From Marinosulfonomonas sp. (lineage in GTDB: Bacteria; Pseudomonadota; Alphaproteobacteria; Rhodobacterales; Rhodobacteraceae): DNA of 35,207 nucleotides. Positions within the stretch are counted from its first letter, which is position 1; each line of letters starts with the position of its first letter. Below, piece after piece: positions 15,454-23,571 of this stretch. Location of the stretch: assembly GCA_030625325.1 (NCBI GenBank), contig DAOURA010000006.1, positions 1-35,207 of the forward strand. Reading direction: 5' to 3'. The notes beneath the pieces were generated by a model. That model was given only the letters and a program-made list of their open reading frames with translations, made no database searches and was not told the origin of the DNA. Made by a program: the position numbers and the translations under genes.

Positions 15454-15658
15454 GTTCCGTGAGTGGTGGCATTATGCCTAGGGACGGCGGGCTGGGACGG
15501 CTGCGATTACAGCAAAATCAGCCCGCACCCCGGGGAACCGGTTACCATAAACCTGTGTGTATTTTTAGGTTGAATGGAGTGTGCTGCGCATTGCCTCATC
15601 CCCAATTAGGCGGCGCAGAAGTTAGAAGCGGTGCAGCAATAGCTGCACCGCTTTTTTT
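15454..15658 (+). ncRNA. Candidate structured small RNA (or luxR 3'UTR RNA)
   Basis: Four consecutive helical domains can be drawn. (1) A multibranch closed by GTTCC 15454-15458 / GGAAC 15534-15538, containing GGCA-TTA-TGCC (15468-15478) and the perfect 8-bp stem 15487-15494 / 15519-15526 with an inner GCTG/CAGC hairpin. (2) CCAT-A-AACCT (15545-15554) with AGGTT-GA-ATGG (15567-15577). (3) CTGCGC 15584-15589 / GCGCAG 15613-15618 with inner GCCT/AGGC and an 11-base loop CATCCCCAATT. (4) The terminator. I found no signature of tmRNA, SRP RNA, RNase P RNA or tRNA. The 5' end is a guess. It may be a separate sRNA or a processed 3' piece of the aroQ-luxR transcript. Confidence 0.5.
15627..15658 (+). 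terminator. Strong Rho-independent terminator, plus strand
   Basis: A perfect 11-bp stem AGCGGTGCAGC / GCTGCACCGCT with an AATA loop is followed by seven T's on the plus strand. On the minus strand there is no T-run, so it does not serve tsf. Something transcribed rightward ends here. Confidence 0.92.
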
Positions 15659-15683
15659 AAGTATCTGAATTAAACCAAAAAAG

Positions 15684-16556
15684 TTAGGAATTCATCTTTG
15701 CAACTTCGGCTGCAAAGTCCTCTTCTTTTTTCTCAATTCCTTCGCCCACGGCCAGACGAACAAACCCAAGAACCTCAACACCGGCTTCTTCAGCAGCCTG
15801 TGCAACGGTCAGGTCAGGATTGACGACAAATGCCTGGCCCAGCAGGGTGACTTCGGACAAGAATTTTTTCATTCTGCCAATAATCATCTTTTCGATGACC
15901 TGTTCTGGTTTTCCTGATTCGCGGGCCTGCTCGGTCAAAATGGCCTTTTCACGGGCAACCAGATCCTGATCAAGATCGGCCTCTGACAGGGACGCAGGGT
16001 TGGCAGCCGCAATATGCATGGCAATCTGTTTGCCAATGCCATTATCGGTGCCTTTCAGGGCAACCAGAACGCCAATATTACCCATGCCGTCAGTCGCAGC
16101 ATTATGAACGTAGGACACAACAACATCGCCCTTGATTGATGCCATACGACGCAGGGCCATATGTTCACCGATCTTGGCAACCGCATCTGTCAGGGTTGTT
16201 TCGATTGTCTTGCCGTTAATTTCAGCAACCTTCAGGGCCTCAACATCGTCAACGCCCAGGGCGGCTGTGGCAATCGCGCCAACCATGCCCTGAAATTCGG
16301 CGTTCTTGGCCACGAAATCGGTTTCTGAGTTTATTTCAACAGCAACCCCCAGGCCCCCATCAACCGCAACGGCCACAAGGCCCTCGGCGGCGGTACGGCC
16401 AGATTTTTTGGCAGCCTTTGCAAGGCCCTTGGTGCGCAGCCAGTCAACGGCGGCTTCCATGTCGCCGTCATTTTCAGTCAACGCTTTTTTTGAATCCATC
16501 ATGCCTGCGCCAGTCGCTTCGCGCAGTTCTTTCACCATAGCGGCTGTGATTGCCAT
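15684..16556 (-). CDS. tsf: Translation elongation factor Ts
   Basis: Guanine nucleotide exchange factor for EF-Tu. The 290-aa protein begins [26 protein letters not shown], the conserved UBA-like start, and carries the exchange motif TDFV at residues 79-82 within SETDFVAKN. The C-terminal part includes [22 protein letters not shown] precedes the ATG. It follows rpsB by 76 bases, the standard rpsB-tsf pair. Confidence 0.97.
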   Translation of the reverse strand: MAITAAMVKELREATGAGMMDSKKALTENDGDMEAAVDWLRTKGLAKAAKKSGRTAAEGLVAVAVDGGLGVAVEINSETDFVAKNAEFQGMVGAIATAALGVDDVEALKVAEINGKTIETTLTDAVAKIGEHMALRRMASIKGDVVVSYVHNAATDGMGNIGVLVALKGTDNGIGKQIAMHIAAANPASLSEADLDQDLVAREKAILTEQARESGKPEQVIEKMIIGRMKKFLSEVTLLGQAFVVNPDLTVAQAAEEAGVEVLGFVRLAVGEGIEKKEEDFAAEVAKMNS

Positions 16557-16632
16557 TTTGGTTCTCCTAAAATTGAATGGGATGTCCGGGGCGAATATTT
16601 CGCGCCCGGATCATTTTTTAACAGCCAGGGGT

Positions 16633-17460
16633 TTATGCCTCGGCAGGTTTTTCTTCAGCGGCAGCTTCTGGTGTTGCTTCCACGGCCGGTACTTCTTCTG
16701 CAACGGTTTCAGCAACGGCTTCTTCAACCGGGGCTTCTTCTAGTTCGCCAAGATCGACGCCAGCAGCACCAAGTTGCGCCGACATGCCGTCAAGGGCAGC
16801 ACGCGCGACCAGATCACAGTACAACGTGATCGCACGGGATGCGTCATCGTTACCTGGAATGATATAGTCAACATCATCTGGCGGGCAGTTGCTGTCCACA
16901 ATGGCGATAACCGGAATACCCAGCTTTTTGGCTTCGGCAATGGCCAGATCTTCTTTGTTCACGTCGATGACAAAGATCAGGTCAGGGCGGCCGCTCATTT
17001 CACGAATACCACCAAGGGACGCCTGCAGTTTACCCTGCTTGCGTTCCATCCCAAGGCGTTCCTTCTTGGTCATGCCTTCGGCGCCGCTTTCCAGCTTTTC
17101 GTCAAAATCTTTCAGACGTTTGATAGACTTTGAAACAGTTTGCCAGTTGGTAAGTGTGCCACCCAGCCAACGGTAGTTCATGTAATACTGCGCACATTTT
17201 TCGGCCGCTTCCGCGATCGGCTTTTGCGCCTGACGCTTGGTGCCAACGAACAAAATACTGCCGCCCTTGGCAACAGTATCACGCACAACATTCAATGCTG
17301 CATCCAGCATTGGAACGGTCTGTGTCAGGTCAAGAATGTGAATACCATTTCGCGCACCATAGATGAATTCGCCCATGCGGGGATTCCAACGCTGCGTCTG
17401 GTGGCCAAAGTGAACGCCAGCTTCAAGCAGCTGACGCAATGTAAAATCAGGGATCGCCAT
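16633..17460 (-). CDS. rpsB: 30S ribosomal protein S2
   Basis: Small-subunit ribosomal protein S2 (275 aa). ATG 17460 gives the canonical [20 protein letters not shown] and has AAGGAA upstream; the frame is open to 17487 but those nine residues are not part of S2. Further hallmarks are [26 protein letters not shown] and [25 protein letters not shown]. The last ~45 residues are a low-complexity acidic Ala/Glu/Pro tail, as often seen in Rhodobacteraceae. A foldable leader upstream may bind S2 for feedback control of rpsB-tsf. Confidence 0.97.
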   Translation of the reverse strand: MAIPDFTLRQLLEAGVHFGHQTQRWNPRMGEFIYGARNGIHILDLTQTVPMLDAALNVVRDTVAKGGSILFVGTKRQAQKPIAEAAEKCAQYYMNYRWLGGTLTNWQTVSKSIKRLKDFDEKLESGAEGMTKKERLGMERKQGKLQASLGGIREMSGRPDLIFVIDVNKEDLAIAEAKKLGIPVIAIVDSNCPPDDVDYIIPGNDDASRAITLYCDLVARAALDGMSAQLGAAGVDLGELEEAPVEEAVAETVAEEVPAVEATPEAAAEEKPAEA

Positions 17461-17492
17461 GTCCAAGTTCCTTATTTCCGGTTTCATGCCTT

Positions 17493-17566
17493 GGCGGGGT
17501 GAGAGGGCTGTTGCCCAACCGGCGGACCTTTATGGGATTTCTCCCCATATCGGCCCAAACCCCGCC
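17493..17566 (-). promoter_or_regulatory. Foldable 5' leader of rpsB (candidate S2 autoregulatory RNA)
   Basis: An 8-bp perfect closing helix GGCGGGGT (17493-17500) / ACCCCGCC (17559-17566) encloses a GGGC-TGTT-GCCC hairpin (17505-17516) and a TATGGG / CCCATA hairpin (17531-17550), giving a three-way junction. It ends 33 bases before the rpsB start. A possible minus-strand promoter, TTGCAA-N17-TATTCG, lies just upstream around 17590-17625 but is weak. Autoregulation by S2 is known in gammaproteobacteria; here it is inferred from position and folding. Confidence 0.5.
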
Positions 17567-17714
17567 TGCGGATTTAGATTGTGCGCGAATAGTTCAAGCG
17601 TGGTGTAATTGCAATACCCTTTATGGCGTCAGCGGCTGAATATTCACGACATTTGCGGATCAGGGTGACATATACGGGGGGTGTAGCAAACAAAAGCAAC
17701 CAGAGGTGCTGTTT

Positions 17715-18050
17715 ATGGAATTCCCGAGCTTTATCAAATCATTTCACGGGCTGGACATCCCGTTCCCGGACGATGTCGTTAAATGCCACGCGGTGCGGTC
17801 TGATCGTGGATTGGTGGTATTTTTCGACTTCCTTAAGGATATGGAGCTGCCACCCCATTCACATGGGCCCCAGTGGGGGACAGTGTTAGCCGGCAAAGTT
17901 AAATTCACTATTGGCGACACCACAAAAACCTATGGGCCGGGTGATACCTATGACATTCCGGCAGGCGTTATTCATAGCGCGGTTATCCCGGCCGGGGTTA
18001 AGGTTGTCGATGTATTTGAAGAAGCAGATCGTTATCCGTTGAAGGATTAA
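17715..18050 (+). CDS. Small cupin-domain protein
   Basis: A single-domain beta-barrel cupin of 111 aa. Motif 1 shows H48-S-H50-GP-Q53, with Gln where many cupins have the metal-binding Glu, and motif 2 shows YGPGDTYDIPAGVIHSAV with H87. Three His ligands are thus present and a metal site is likely. ATG 17715 follows AGAGG at good spacing; a GTG at 17706 would add three residues. No fused domain or operon partner gives away the role. It lies alone between rpsB (divergent) and the methyltransferase gene (convergent). Confidence 0.82.
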   Translation: MEFPSFIKSFHGLDIPFPDDVVKCHAVRSDRGLVVFFDFLKDMELPPHSHGPQWGTVLAGKVKFTIGDTTKTYGPGDTYDIPAGVIHSAVIPAGVKVVDVFEEADRYPLKD

Positions 18051-18069
18051 CGCCCCATTGAGGGTCGGA

Positions 18070-19035
18070 TTACAGCAAGGCATCGTCACGCTTCACAATG
18101 CAAGCCTGTGCAATGGCCGCCACATGTTGGTGGTCTGTGCCACAACACCCGCCAAGCATCTTTAGGTTTGGTAACATCTTTTGCAGCGACTTATAGTCTT
18201 GTGCCAATTGCGCCGGGTCGCCTTCGTCCAATGATGTGGCGGCATCCAGTTCGGCATGCGACATCCGGGATGCGTTGGCACGAATAGCACCTATCCGGGT
18301 CAACCAGCCGGCCCCTTTGGCCAAAACATCGCTAAAATGTTCCGGATGCGCGCAATTGATCATATAGTATAGCGGCCCTGCCCCGGTTTCCCGATCCACT
18401 TGCTCAATAGCCTCGGCAATCGTTTGCCCCGATGGCAGCCTGCCGTTGGTTTCAACAGTAAAGGCAATCACGACCGGCATATCAACGGCCTGTGCCGCCA
18501 GAACCACGCCAATGGCTTCTTGGGCATAGGTCATGGTCATGGCTGTTACCATGTCCACCCCGGACTTTGCGAAGGTATTGATTTGTATGGCATGGATATC
18601 CTTGGCCTTTTGCGGGCTAAGGATATCATCAATCACATAGCCATCCCCAGCCGGACCAATCATACCATTCAACAAAATCGGCAACTGATTGCTTTCCCAG
18701 CCCAGCCGCAGGCGGACCGCATAATCAACAGCCGCCCTGTTTACAGCCGATATTTCATCATGCCCCAGCCCCATCACCCTGCCCCAGGCCGAATTTGCCC
18801 GCCATGTGGCGGTATCAAGGACAAAACCGGTTCCCACATCCTGCGCTATTTTTAGGAATTTCTGAAAATAGCGGTCCAGACTTGCCCGGCCTTCATCACT
18901 GTCAAGAAGTGTAAATGCCGCAAATTCAGGTAAATCAATTCCATCCTTAAAAATAATTGATGTTTCAAGACCACCATCTGAAAGAAAGGGCTTTTCGGCT
19001 TCCATATACTGGAGCATGCGTTGGCTAATATTCAT
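18070..19035 (-). CDS. Homocysteine S-methyltransferase family protein
   Basis: Pterin-independent, Zn-dependent methyltransferase of the BHMT/MmuM/MetH-N family (321 aa), moving a methyl group to homocysteine or a related thiol. Zinc cysteines are visible at C228 (MINCAHP) and C297-C298 (GGCCGTD), and the start LSDGGLETSIIFKDGIDLPEF matches the family's substrate loop. The donor could be S-methylmethionine, betaine or another compound and cannot be assigned. ATG 19035 has a moderate GGGAC site; ATG 19017 is an alternative. It is divergent from psuK with a 180-base shared region, and neither gene is clearly linked in pathway. Confidence 0.85.
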   Translation of the reverse strand: MNISQRMLQYMEAEKPFLSDGGLETSIIFKDGIDLPEFAAFTLLDSDEGRASLDRYFQKFLKIAQDVGTGFVLDTATWRANSAWGRVMGLGHDEISAVNRAAVDYAVRLRLGWESNQLPILLNGMIGPAGDGYVIDDILSPQKAKDIHAIQINTFAKSGVDMVTAMTMTYAQEAIGVVLAAQAVDMPVVIAFTVETNGRLPSGQTIAEAIEQVDRETGAGPLYYMINCAHPEHFSDVLAKGAGWLTRIGAIRANASRMSHAELDAATSLDEGDPAQLAQDYKSLQKMLPNLKMLGGCCGTDHQHVAAIAQACIVKRDDALL

Positions 19036-19095
19036 GGCGCGTCCCGTTGTTTCTTGTCAACTATTAACTGACTTCACTTATCACAACCGATTGTG

Positions 19096-19135
19096 CAAAA
19101 TATATTTTGTCAATTTGAAACTGTGTTTCTATTGC
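19096..19135 (+). promoter_or_regulatory. Palindrome and promoter-like elements upstream of psuK
   Basis: A perfect 14-bp palindrome CAAAATATATTTTG (19096-19109) overlaps a -35-like TTGTCA (19107-19112); a TATTGC follows after 17 bases. The overlap would suit a repressor. The -10 match is poor, so the promoter call is tentative. Confidence 0.4.
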
Positions 19136-19215
19136 ATTATAGCATAAATTCAAAAAAGGTTGCATTTTTCTGCTGGTGCCTTGCCAGCCCGCCCCGAAGC
19201 AGCCAAAAGAACAGC

Positions 19216-20109
19216 ATGGATAATAATCAGAATATTCTTTGTATTGGCGCCGTACTTTGGGATGTCATTGGACGGTCATCCAGCCATATGCATGTGGGCT
19301 CGGACGTGCCGGGGCGCATAACCCGCCTGCCCGGTGGTGTGGCGATGAACATTGCGATGACCCTGCGCCGCTTTGATATGCGGCCGGCAATATTGACGGC
19401 CATTGGCAAGGACACAGAAGGAACTGAACTGCTTGATGCCTGTCACAGCATGGGGATCATTACTGATTATGTTTACCTTTCCAAAGACCTGCCCACAGAC
19501 CGATATGTTGCGGTTGAAGGTGCTAATGGCCTGATTTCCGCAATCGCGGATTCCCATTCGCTTGAGGCCGCCGGGGATAAGATACTGGAACCATTGCAAA
19601 ACGGCGCACTTGGCGACAGTGATGCGCCCTATGGCGGGATCATTGCACTGGACGGCAGCATGACCGAAGCGTCCCTGTCACGGGTTGCCAAAAGCCCCTA
19701 TTTCGCGGCCGCAGATCTGCGGATCGCCCCGGCCAGTCCGGGCAAGGCGGAACGCCTGTCCCCGCTGCTGGATCATCCGGGGGCCACCATATACCTGAAC
19801 CTCGAAGAGGCCGGCCTGTTGTGCCACCGGAAATTCGAAACCTCCGCCGAAGGGGCGCAGGGCTTGATGGACCGCGGCGCGCGGCGGGTTTTGGTAACCG
19901 ATGGCGCAAAGTCCGCGTCAGATGGCAATGACAAGGGTATCCTTACCGCTAATCCCCCCGAAGTACTGGTCACCCGGGTGACCGGCGCGGGCGACACATT
20001 CATGGCGGCCCATATCGCCGCCGAAAATCGCGGTGCTGACCAGACTGCGGCCCTGAACGCAGCCCTGCAAGCCGCCGCAAACTATGTATCCGGAGACACG
20101 CCCCTATGA
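19216..20109 (+). CDS. psuK: PfkB-family kinase, probable pseudouridine kinase
   Basis: Likely phosphorylates pseudouridine to pseudouridine 5'-phosphate, the substrate of the next gene's enzyme. The 297-aa protein has PfkB signature 1 around LPGGVAMNIAMTLRRF and signature 2 VTGAGDTFMAAH with the catalytic base at D260. ATG 19216 was chosen because DNNQNILCIGAVLWDVIGRS is the usual first strand; the frame extends upstream to 19093, but that part is AT-rich and not family-like. The stop overlaps psuG by ATGA, which is the main reason for choosing pseudouridine over another sugar substrate. Confidence 0.85.
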   Translation: MDNNQNILCIGAVLWDVIGRSSSHMHVGSDVPGRITRLPGGVAMNIAMTLRRFDMRPAILTAIGKDTEGTELLDACHSMGIITDYVYLSKDLPTDRYVAVEGANGLISAIADSHSLEAAGDKILEPLQNGALGDSDAPYGGIIALDGSMTEASLSRVAKSPYFAAADLRIAPASPGKAERLSPLLDHPGATIYLNLEEAGLLCHRKFETSAEGAQGLMDRGARRVLVTDGAKSASDGNDKGILTANPPEVLVTRVTGAGDTFMAAHIAAENRGADQTAALNAALQAAANYVSGDTPL

Positions 20110-21014
20110 TCCCCCTGAATTTTTCCCAAGACGTGGCGCTGGCCCGCAAAAACGGCGATGCAATCGTTGCCCTTGAAAGCACCATCATCACCCACGGAAT
20201 GCCCTATCCCCAAAACGTTGAAACCGCCCGCGCAGTCGAGGCCGAAGTACGCAAATCAGGCGCTGTCCCGGCCACAATCGCCGTTTTGGATGGTGATCTT
20301 TGTATCGGGCTGAATGATGCCCAGCTTGAAACCCTTGGACAGGCCAGCCATGTGGCCAAACTGTCGCGCGGTGATTTTGCGGCCTGCATTGCGACCGGCA
20401 AAACCGGGGCAACAACCGTGGCGGCCACAATGATTGCCGCCCATCTGGCCGGTATTAAGGTGTTTGCCACCGGTGGTATTGGTGGGGTGCACCGTGGCGC
20501 CGAGATCAGCTTTGACATATCGGCCGATCTGCGCGAACTGGCGCTGACACCGGTTAGTGTTGTGGGCGCCGGGGCCAAGGCCATTCTGGACATCCCAAAA
20601 ACGCTTGAGGTTCTTGAAACACTGGGCGTGCCGGTCATTGCCTTTGGTCAGGACGATTTTCCGGCGTTTTGGTCACAATCGTGCGGTCTGGCCGCACCTA
20701 TTCGCATGGACAGCGCCGCCCAAATCGCACGCGCCCATGATCTGCGGGCTGAAATGGGTCTGCCCGGTGGTCAGTTGGTCGCCAATCCAATTCCCAAATC
20801 CGCCGAAATATCCGCCGACATACTGGCCCCGATCATCAATCAGGCCCTTCAGGACGCCCAAAATGACGGGATCAACGCAAAGGCCGTAACACCGTATTTG
20901 TTAAAACGGATTTTTGAACTGACCGAAGGTAAATCACTGGCCGCCAACATTGCACTGGTCCTTAACAATGCCCGCGTTGCCAGCGCCATCGCCCGCGAGT
21001 TTGCAAAAAGCTGA
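20106..21014 (+). CDS. psuG: Pseudouridine-5'-phosphate glycosidase
   Basis: Breaks the C-glycosidic bond of pseudouridine 5'-phosphate to give uracil and ribose 5-phosphate. The 302-aa protein matches the PsuG/IndA family throughout: VALESTIITHGMPYPQNVETA, the GVHRGAEISFDISADLREL block, and PVIAFGQDDFPAFWSQSCGL. Metal and catalytic residues lie in the first two of these. It overlaps psuK by 4 bases. The pair should let the cell salvage modified nucleosides from RNA turnover. No nucleoside transporter is adjacent. Confidence 0.94.
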   Translation: MIPLNFSQDVALARKNGDAIVALESTIITHGMPYPQNVETARAVEAEVRKSGAVPATIAVLDGDLCIGLNDAQLETLGQASHVAKLSRGDFAACIATGKTGATTVAATMIAAHLAGIKVFATGGIGGVHRGAEISFDISADLRELALTPVSVVGAGAKAILDIPKTLEVLETLGVPVIAFGQDDFPAFWSQSCGLAAPIRMDSAAQIARAHDLRAEMGLPGGQLVANPIPKSAEISADILAPIINQALQDAQNDGINAKAVTPYLLKRIFELTEGKSLAANIALVLNNARVASAIAREFAKS

Positions 21015-21101
21015 TCATTTGTTCACCCAATTGCACAACAGATTGTAGAGCTAGCATAAAGCGCCTACATACACGCCAACTGAATATAAGATTTGGATTA
21101 A

Positions 21102-21827
21102 ATGACCGGCCTTTTACATGAAGAAAAGCCACCAAAGCACCGCCGTCGGCGGTTGTTTGCACGGATTCGCGCAAATTTTCTGACCGGGCTGATTGTTCTG
21201 ATCCCGATCGCCCTGACGCTATATCTGTTCTGGTCCTTCATGGGCTGGATCGACAGTTGGGTACTGCCTTTTGTGCCATCGGCCTACCAACCGGAAGCAT
21301 TCTTTAAGTATTACTTAGGGGAAGACACATCGATCAACATTCGTGGTGTTGGAATGGTGTTCTTCTTCTTTTTCACCATATTTATCGGTTGGCTGGCCAA
21401 GGGGTTTTTGGGCCGCTCGGTCCTAAGCTGGGCTGAGGGCCTGGTGGAACGCATGCCGGTGGTCCGCTCGGTCTATAGCGGGCTGAAACAAATCGCCGAA
21501 ACTGTATTTTCCCAAAAGGAAAATTCCTTCGAAAAGGCCTGTCTGGTGGAATATCCGCGCCCCGGCATTTGGGCGATTGCGTTCATTTCCACCACGGCCA
21601 AGGGTGAAATTAATGCTAACATCCCCAGGGATGAACAAATGGTTTCGGTCTTTTTGCCCACCACCCCCAACCCGACATCCGGTTTTTTGCTGTTTGTTCC
21701 CCAGTCCGACATTATTGAACTGGAAATGACAGTGGAAGAGGCCGCAAAACTGGTGATCTCGGCCGGGCTTGTTTACCCCAACGCCAAAGACCCCGGAAAA
21801 CCGGCAGAAATACCAACCCCTAAATAG
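21102..21827 (+). CDS. DUF502 family membrane protein
   Basis: A 241-aa inner-membrane protein. After a basic N-terminus (KHRRRRLFARIRANF) come two hydrophobic segments, LTGLIVLIPIALTLYLFWSFMG near residues 28-50 and GMVFFFFFTIFIGWLAKGFLG near 82-102. The DUF502 hallmarks are LVERMPVVRSVYSGLKQIAETVF, then a soluble domain with PRPGIWAIAFIS and VFLPTTPNPTSGFLLFVP. The biochemical role is unknown. The stop is 6 bases before the next start, suggesting cotranscription with the exporter. Confidence 0.9.
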   Translation: MTGLLHEEKPPKHRRRRLFARIRANFLTGLIVLIPIALTLYLFWSFMGWIDSWVLPFVPSAYQPEAFFKYYLGEDTSINIRGVGMVFFFFFTIFIGWLAKGFLGRSVLSWAEGLVERMPVVRSVYSGLKQIAETVFSQKENSFEKACLVEYPRPGIWAIAFISTTAKGEINANIPRDEQMVSVFLPTTPNPTSGFLLFVPQSDIIELEMTVEEAAKLVISAGLVYPNAKDPGKPAEIPTPK

Positions 21828-21833
21828 CCGGTC

Positions 21834-22439
21834 ATGACAGGCGCATTCATAACCGGGTTCGTCACGGGGTTTTCCCTGATTTTGGCAATTGGGGCGCAAA
21901 ACGCCTTTGTTCTCAGGCAAGGTCTGTTGCGGACCAATGTATTCTGGCTGTGTTTGTTATGCGCAAGCTCTGACGCGTTGCTGATCACGGCCGGGGTGGT
22001 TGGGTTTGGGGCGATGGTCACGATTTACCCGATGTTCCCTTTGATAATGGCATGGGGCGGGGCCGCATTTTTGTTTGTCTACGGCGGTATGCGGTTTTTT
22101 GCGGCCTATAAGGGCGATTATACAATTATTACAGCCGGCAAATCGGGTGGCCTGTGGGCGGTATTGCTTACCGGGCTGGCGCTGACATGGGTAAACCCAC
22201 ATGTGTATCTTGATACACTGGGTCTGGTTGGCGCGGTTTCCACCGGGTTTGAACAGATCCCTGAAAAGTGGGCCTTTGGTTTTGGCGCCACATCGGCCTC
22301 TTTTGTATTTTTCTTTTCCCTTGGGTATGGCGCGCGATTTCTGGCGCCGATAATGGGATCAGCGCGCGCGTGGCGCATTCTGGACCTGTTGATCGGCATC
22401 ACAATGTGGGTTTTGGCCGTGGGGTTGGTTTTAGCCTAA
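21834..22439 (+). CDS. LysE/ArgO family amino-acid exporter
   Basis: A 201-aa membrane exporter with six predicted helices. The N-terminus GFVTGFSLILAIGAQNAFVLRQGL is the LysE/ArgO signature (GPNAFVL in RhtB relatives), and LTWVNPHVYLDTLGLVGAVS near the middle is a further ArgO mark. Basic amino acids such as arginine or lysine are the expected substrates. It converges with bdhA; the two stops overlap within CCTAAA. Confidence 0.88.
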   Translation: MTGAFITGFVTGFSLILAIGAQNAFVLRQGLLRTNVFWLCLLCASSDALLITAGVVGFGAMVTIYPMFPLIMAWGGAAFLFVYGGMRFFAAYKGDYTIITAGKSGGLWAVLLTGLALTWVNPHVYLDTLGLVGAVSTGFEQIPEKWAFGFGATSASFVFFFSLGYGARFLAPIMGSARAWRILDLLIGITMWVLAVGLVLA

Positions 22440-23209
22440 AGCGCGGTCCAGCCACCATCAACACTAATCGTTGTGCCCGTAACCTGATCAGCAGCCCCCG
22501 AACATAAAAACAACGCGGTGCCGCCGATCTGTTGGGTTGTGGCAAATTCCCGGGATGGCTGGCGTTCCAGCATGACCTGTTTGATCACCGTTTCACGGTC
22601 CATGCCGTGGGTTTTCATCTGGTCTGGTATCTGCGCCTCTACCAGCGGCGTAAGAACATAACCCGGGCAGATCGCATTGCAGGTGATCGGTTCCTGCGCG
22701 GTTTCAAGGGCCACGGTTTTGGTCAGGCCGACAATGCCGTGTTTGGCGGCAACATAGGCCGATTTATATGGGGACGCCGTCAGCCCATGGGCCGAGGCAA
22801 TATTAACCACCCTGCCCCAGCCTGCCGCCCGCATCATTGGCAATGCGACGGCCGTGGTATGAAAGGCCGAGCTGAGGTTGATCGCGATGATCGCGTCCCA
22901 TTTTTCGGGGGGAAATTCGTCCACCGGGGCCACGAACTGAACACCTGCGTTGTTGACAAGAATATCACAGGCACCCGCCTGTTCGATCAGGGCCCGACAA
23001 TCATCGGCCTTCGACATATCGCCCTGAATATAACGAACGTTAACGCCAAATTCATTCGAAATAGATTTGGCCAGCGCGTGGTCATCTTCACTATTTGTAA
23101 ATGAATTCAACACAACATTCGCACCAGCATCTGCCAGCGCACGGGCAACGCCCAGCCCTATCCCGGAATTTGACCCTGTGACGACGGCGGTTTTGGCGCT
23201 AAGCAACAT
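22436..23209 (-). CDS. bdhA: 3-hydroxybutyrate dehydrogenase (SDR family)
   Basis: Interconverts 3-hydroxybutyrate and acetoacetate with NAD, used in polyhydroxybutyrate and ketone-body metabolism. The 257-aa protein has cofactor motif TGSNSGIG, NNAG, the catalytic IASAHG...YVAAKHG triad (Ser/Tyr-x-x-x-Lys), and the 3HB-dehydrogenase C-terminal run QIPDQMKTHGMDRETVIKQV followed by LERQPSREFATTQQIGGTALFL. AGGAAA precedes ATG 23209. The terminator at 23310 insulates it from transcripts coming from upstream. Confidence 0.93.
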   Translation of the reverse strand: MLLSAKTAVVTGSNSGIGLGVARALADAGANVVLNSFTNSEDDHALAKSISNEFGVNVRYIQGDMSKADDCRALIEQAGACDILVNNAGVQFVAPVDEFPPEKWDAIIAINLSSAFHTTAVALPMMRAAGWGRVVNIASAHGLTASPYKSAYVAAKHGIVGLTKTVALETAQEPITCNAICPGYVLTPLVEAQIPDQMKTHGMDRETVIKQVMLERQPSREFATTQQIGGTALFLCSGAADQVTGTTISVDGGWTAL

Positions 23210-23309
23210 GGCGTTTTCCTGTTTGGTTTACGCCAACCTACACCGGGTGGGTTTGAATGCCATTAGTGAATAAGCTGATAAGACCTGATCGCCAGACAGG
23301 GTTGGCCAC

Positions 23310-23337
23310 AAAAAAACGCCCGCACGAAGCGGGCGTT
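23310..23337 (-). terminator. Rho-independent terminator, minus strand, no assigned gene
   Basis: A perfect 9-bp stem AACGCCCGC / GCGGGCGTT with a 5-base loop is followed on the minus strand by a run of seven T's. The nearest upstream minus-strand gene would have to lie between 23338 and 23954. Confidence 0.9.
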
Positions 23338-23350
23338 AAGTTGTTGAGGC

Positions 23351-23446
23351 AGGTTTCATACAGGCAAGAAACCTATCGAGCAGTGCAATGTTTATACGCG
23401 AGCGATAGCCAGCGGCCAAGCTAAAAGTTTGGAACTGTTGCCAAAC
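23351..23446 (-). ncRNA. Candidate small RNA ending at the 23310 terminator
   Basis: On the minus strand, GTTTGG/CCAAAC (23427-23446, 8-base loop) and AGGTTTC/GAAACCT (23351-23374, 10-base loop) precede the terminator; CTATCG/CGATAG (23373-23408) is an alternative pairing. The 5' end is undefined. The alternative is that the transcript is a small mRNA. Confidence 0.35.
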
Positions 23447-23571
23447 CCACCAGGTAATTCACCAATCAATGCTATAAGCCGGGGGATTGTTTCCAAAACG
23501 GGATCAAAAACTCTCCGCGGTCTCACATGGGCGTCAGCAGGTCTGACTGTTGCCCGCTTGACAAAGCCCAT
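23392..23571 (-). CDS. Possible 59-aa small protein
   Basis: An ATG-started frame of 59 codons (MGFVKRATVRPADAHVRPRR and onward) with a basic front and a hydrophobic end (LLAWPLAIARV). A GGGGG tract lies about 7 bases upstream of the ATG. The frame is also open upstream of the ATG with a hydrophobic AIAIALVGGVG stretch but no start codon. No family is recognised. It lies in the only position that would explain the minus-strand terminator as an mRNA end, though chance is equally possible. Confidence 0.2.
   Translation of the reverse strand: MGFVKRATVRPADAHVRPRRVFDPVLETIPRLIALIGELPGGFGNSSKLLAWPLAIARV

Larger units (their letters stand above)
15380..15683. other. Gene-free 304-base region with structured RNA features
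   Basis: No convincing protein gene: the one open frame (15459-15668, plus) runs through the terminator. The right two thirds hold a series of hairpins ending in a strong plus-strand terminator (see the ncRNA entry). The left part (15380-15450) shows only a weak AGGT/ACCT hairpin. tsf reads toward this region from the right, but I see no terminator for it on the minus strand. Confidence 0.7.

Noticed and set aside
15380-15660. Possibility that the structured region is tmRNA, SRP RNA, 6S RNA or RNase P RNA
   Set aside because: The sequence signatures I know for tmRNA, SRP RNA and RNase P RNA are missing, and length and context do not fit. 6S RNA is hard to exclude without a covariance model.
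15459-15668. 69-codon plus-strand frame between luxR and tsf
   Set aside because: It runs through the perfect terminator stem and its T-run, has no family resemblance, and its sequence is better explained as structured RNA.
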